From a virus, in IMG/VR virus record IMGVR_UViG_3300032214_001486, positions 40,975 through 104,974 of that record: 64,000 bases of DNA; one strand, 5' to 3'. The position numbers were made by a program, and so were the translations under genes. Below are positions 62,776-64,000 of this stretch, one piece after another (position 1 is the stretch's first letter; each line of letters begins with the position of its first letter). The notes beneath the pieces are model-generated. The model did not search any database. It was given only the letters and a program-made list of their open reading frames with translations, and had not been told where the DNA came from.

Positions 62776-64000
62776 ATGTCCCAAGCTATCCGGTTAGGTG
62801 CGCGACCCGTCGATGATCGGGTGAACGTAGAGCGGGCCTTAGAAGCCTTCAACCGTTTCATGTTCCTAAAGCGCATGGGCGCGCCGCAGTCGGTGACCCT
62901 GCCCGTCGCGCAGCAGGTTGTGCATTACCTGCAAATTGCGCGCCGCTATGTCAACGGCTACGCCCTGGTCAGCGCCTACAGCGGCCCGCACCGGCTGATC
63001 TGGTACAACTTTGTCCGCCGCGCTACCTTTCGCGCATTTAGCGGCGCGGAGTTAGGGGCTGCCGGCGAGCGCAAGAATATCTCGCAAGCCCTGGCCCTGT
63101 TCAGCCAATGGAAGGCTCTGCCGCGGGGAAGCGCGGAGCGCAAGGCGATTGCCCGTCAGATTGTGAGCAACCTGCGCGTTGCGATCAATCAGGACAACGT
63201 ACAGATCGACGAGATCATCAGCGCGTGGACAAACGGTTCTGCTCCGAAGGCATGGCGCGGCTTCGCCCGCCGGGCCCAGGATCGTTCGCGCCGCCAGCAG
63301 GGCCGGGGCCAATACAGCGGCCTGGAATTGTCGGGTCCGCCCGCGCTGAGCAAGCGCCCGAATATCGCGCAGGCTTTGTCTCTCTACAATCAGTGGAAAG
63401 CTCTGCCCAAGGGTAGCTCGGAGAAGCGGACGGTTGCCCGTCAGATTGTGAGCAACCTGCGCGTTGCCGTAAGCAAGGAACGAATTGGGTACGCCGATCT
63501 GGTCAGGGCTTGGCCCCTCGCTATTCCGGGCGGCCAGCCCCCGAAGTCGTGGGTAGGTTTCGCCCGCCGCGCGGCCACACGTTCGACCACGAAGGGCTCG
63601 TACAGCGGCATCGGCATCTACAACAACGCCGACCTACCCATGATGGCCGGGTCCGATCTTAGCCTCGACGGCTTAGGTGACCTCGGGGCCGGCGGTGCCC
63701 GCCTGCGGGCCGCCTCCGAAATGAAGGCCAAGATCGCGGCGTACAAGAAGGATATTTCTGTGTTTGAGGGCCTTCTGAAAGAGGAAGGCTTGGATGCAGA
63801 CGAGAAGGCCAAATACCAGGATAAGATCGACTTCCGCAAGGAACGGATCAAGAAGCTGGAGAAGGGCCTAAAGGAGAAGGCCGAGCGGAAGGCCGGTCGG
63901 CGCCGCTGGGCAAAGTCTGCCGCCGCGACCCTCAACCCCTACGGCTTTGCGGGCGATGATCTCGACGGCGACGATATGGGGTTTTTGGATGACCTCAGCG
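62776..64000 (+). CDS. Internally repeated protein, 3' partial at the window edge
   Basis: ATG 62776, 7 bases after TGGAG; the frame is open to base 64000 (408 codons visible). Two repeats of about 95 residues start near residues 100 and 195: KNISQALALFSQWKALPRGS and PNIAQALSLYNQWKALPKGS, each followed by ARQIVSNLRVA and later W.GFARRA. A helical, charged region (EMKAKIAAYKKDISVFEGLL) and a second basic stretch follow. Short acidic motifs (SDLSLDGLGDLG, DDLDGDDMGFLDDLS) resemble those of other virion proteins here. Probably a particle protein; function unknown. Confidence 0.75.
   Translation, partial: MSQAIRLGARPVDDRVNVERALEAFNRFMFLKRMGAPQSVTLPVAQQVVHYLQIARRYVNGYALVSAYSGPHRLIWYNFVRRATFRAFSGAELGAAGERKNISQALALFSQWKALPRGSAERKAIARQIVSNLRVAINQDNVQIDEIISAWTNGSAPKAWRGFARRAQDRSRRQQGRGQYSGLELSGPPALSKRPNIAQALSLYNQWKALPKGSSEKRTVARQIVSNLRVAVSKERIGYADLVRAWPLAIPGGQPPKSWVGFARRAATRSTTKGSYSGIGIYNNADLPMMAGSDLSLDGLGDLGAGGARLRAASEMKAKIAAYKKDISVFEGLLKEEGLDADEKAKYQDKIDFRKERIKKLEKGLKEKAERKAGRRRWAKSAAATLNPYGFAGDDLDGDDMGFLDDLS
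63149..63467 (+). repeat. Identical 34-base direct repeat inside the edge gene
   Basis: 63149-63182 and 63434-63467 are identical over 34 bases, beginning TTGCCCGTCAGATTGTGAGC and encoding ARQIVSNLRVA both times. The spacing of 285 bases equals one 95-residue protein repeat. Confidence 0.85.

Overview
The window looks like part of the genome of a large, GC-rich bacteriophage or phage-like element. Genes are packed tightly with many ATGA-type start/stop overlaps, and most are read from the minus strand in long operons. Several small proteins belong to families I recognise from environmental phages. There is a tyrosine recombinase, a Rad50-like ATPase, two SNF2-type helicases, virion-type beta-rich proteins and several cell-wall enzymes. 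I see no terminase, portal, tape-measure, tail-tube or baseplate gene, no rRNA, no tRNA and no CRISPR array. The host cannot be named from the sequence; the promoters that can be read are bacterial sigma70-like (TTGACN, 17-18 bases, TANNNT).

Layout. 1-4.6 kb: the 3-prime half of a Rad50/SbcC-like ATPase cut by the left edge, a terminator, a small zinc-type protein with an SSB-like tail on the minus strand, a small metallopeptidase, and the tyrosine recombinase. 4.6-6.3 kb: a beta-rich protein divergent from an HTH protein, then about 700 bases rich in repeated long palindromes around a small gene. 6.3-7.9 kb: a probable lysis or cell-wall cassette (YkuD-like enzyme, membrane coiled-coil protein, divergent Rz-like protein). 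7.9-10.1 kb: many small phage hypotheticals in overlapping minus operons. 10.3-11.8 kb: a 500-aa phage structural family protein.

11.8-37.5 kb is one large minus-strand block with internal promoters and terminators: an FMN-reductase-like protein, two hexapeptide-repeat proteins, a protein whose C-terminus resembles a DNA sliding clamp, large unknown proteins, two SNF2 helicases, a tandem pair of diverged 630-660 aa paralogs, a Nudix hydrolase, and a GHKL ATPase fused to an HExxH peptidase. At least seven of these proteins appear to begin with the same short helical module.

37.7-58.2 kb is the inferred virion block: basic DNA-condensing-type proteins, a cluster of four beta-rich capsid candidates (three of about 230 aa), then a long series of proteins with one C-terminal membrane segment and a Lys/Arg tail, including a transglutaminase-like enzyme. 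From 58.3 kb to the right edge the genes turn to the plus strand: an AT-hook/ribbon-helix-helix regulator, more membrane proteins, a membrane-anchored M15 (VanY-like) peptidase and an internally repeated protein cut by the right edge.

My best reading is a large virus whose particle contains a membrane and no tail, with lytic enzymes anchored in that membrane and Arg-rich core proteins. This is inference: the packaging ATPase that would settle it is not in the window.
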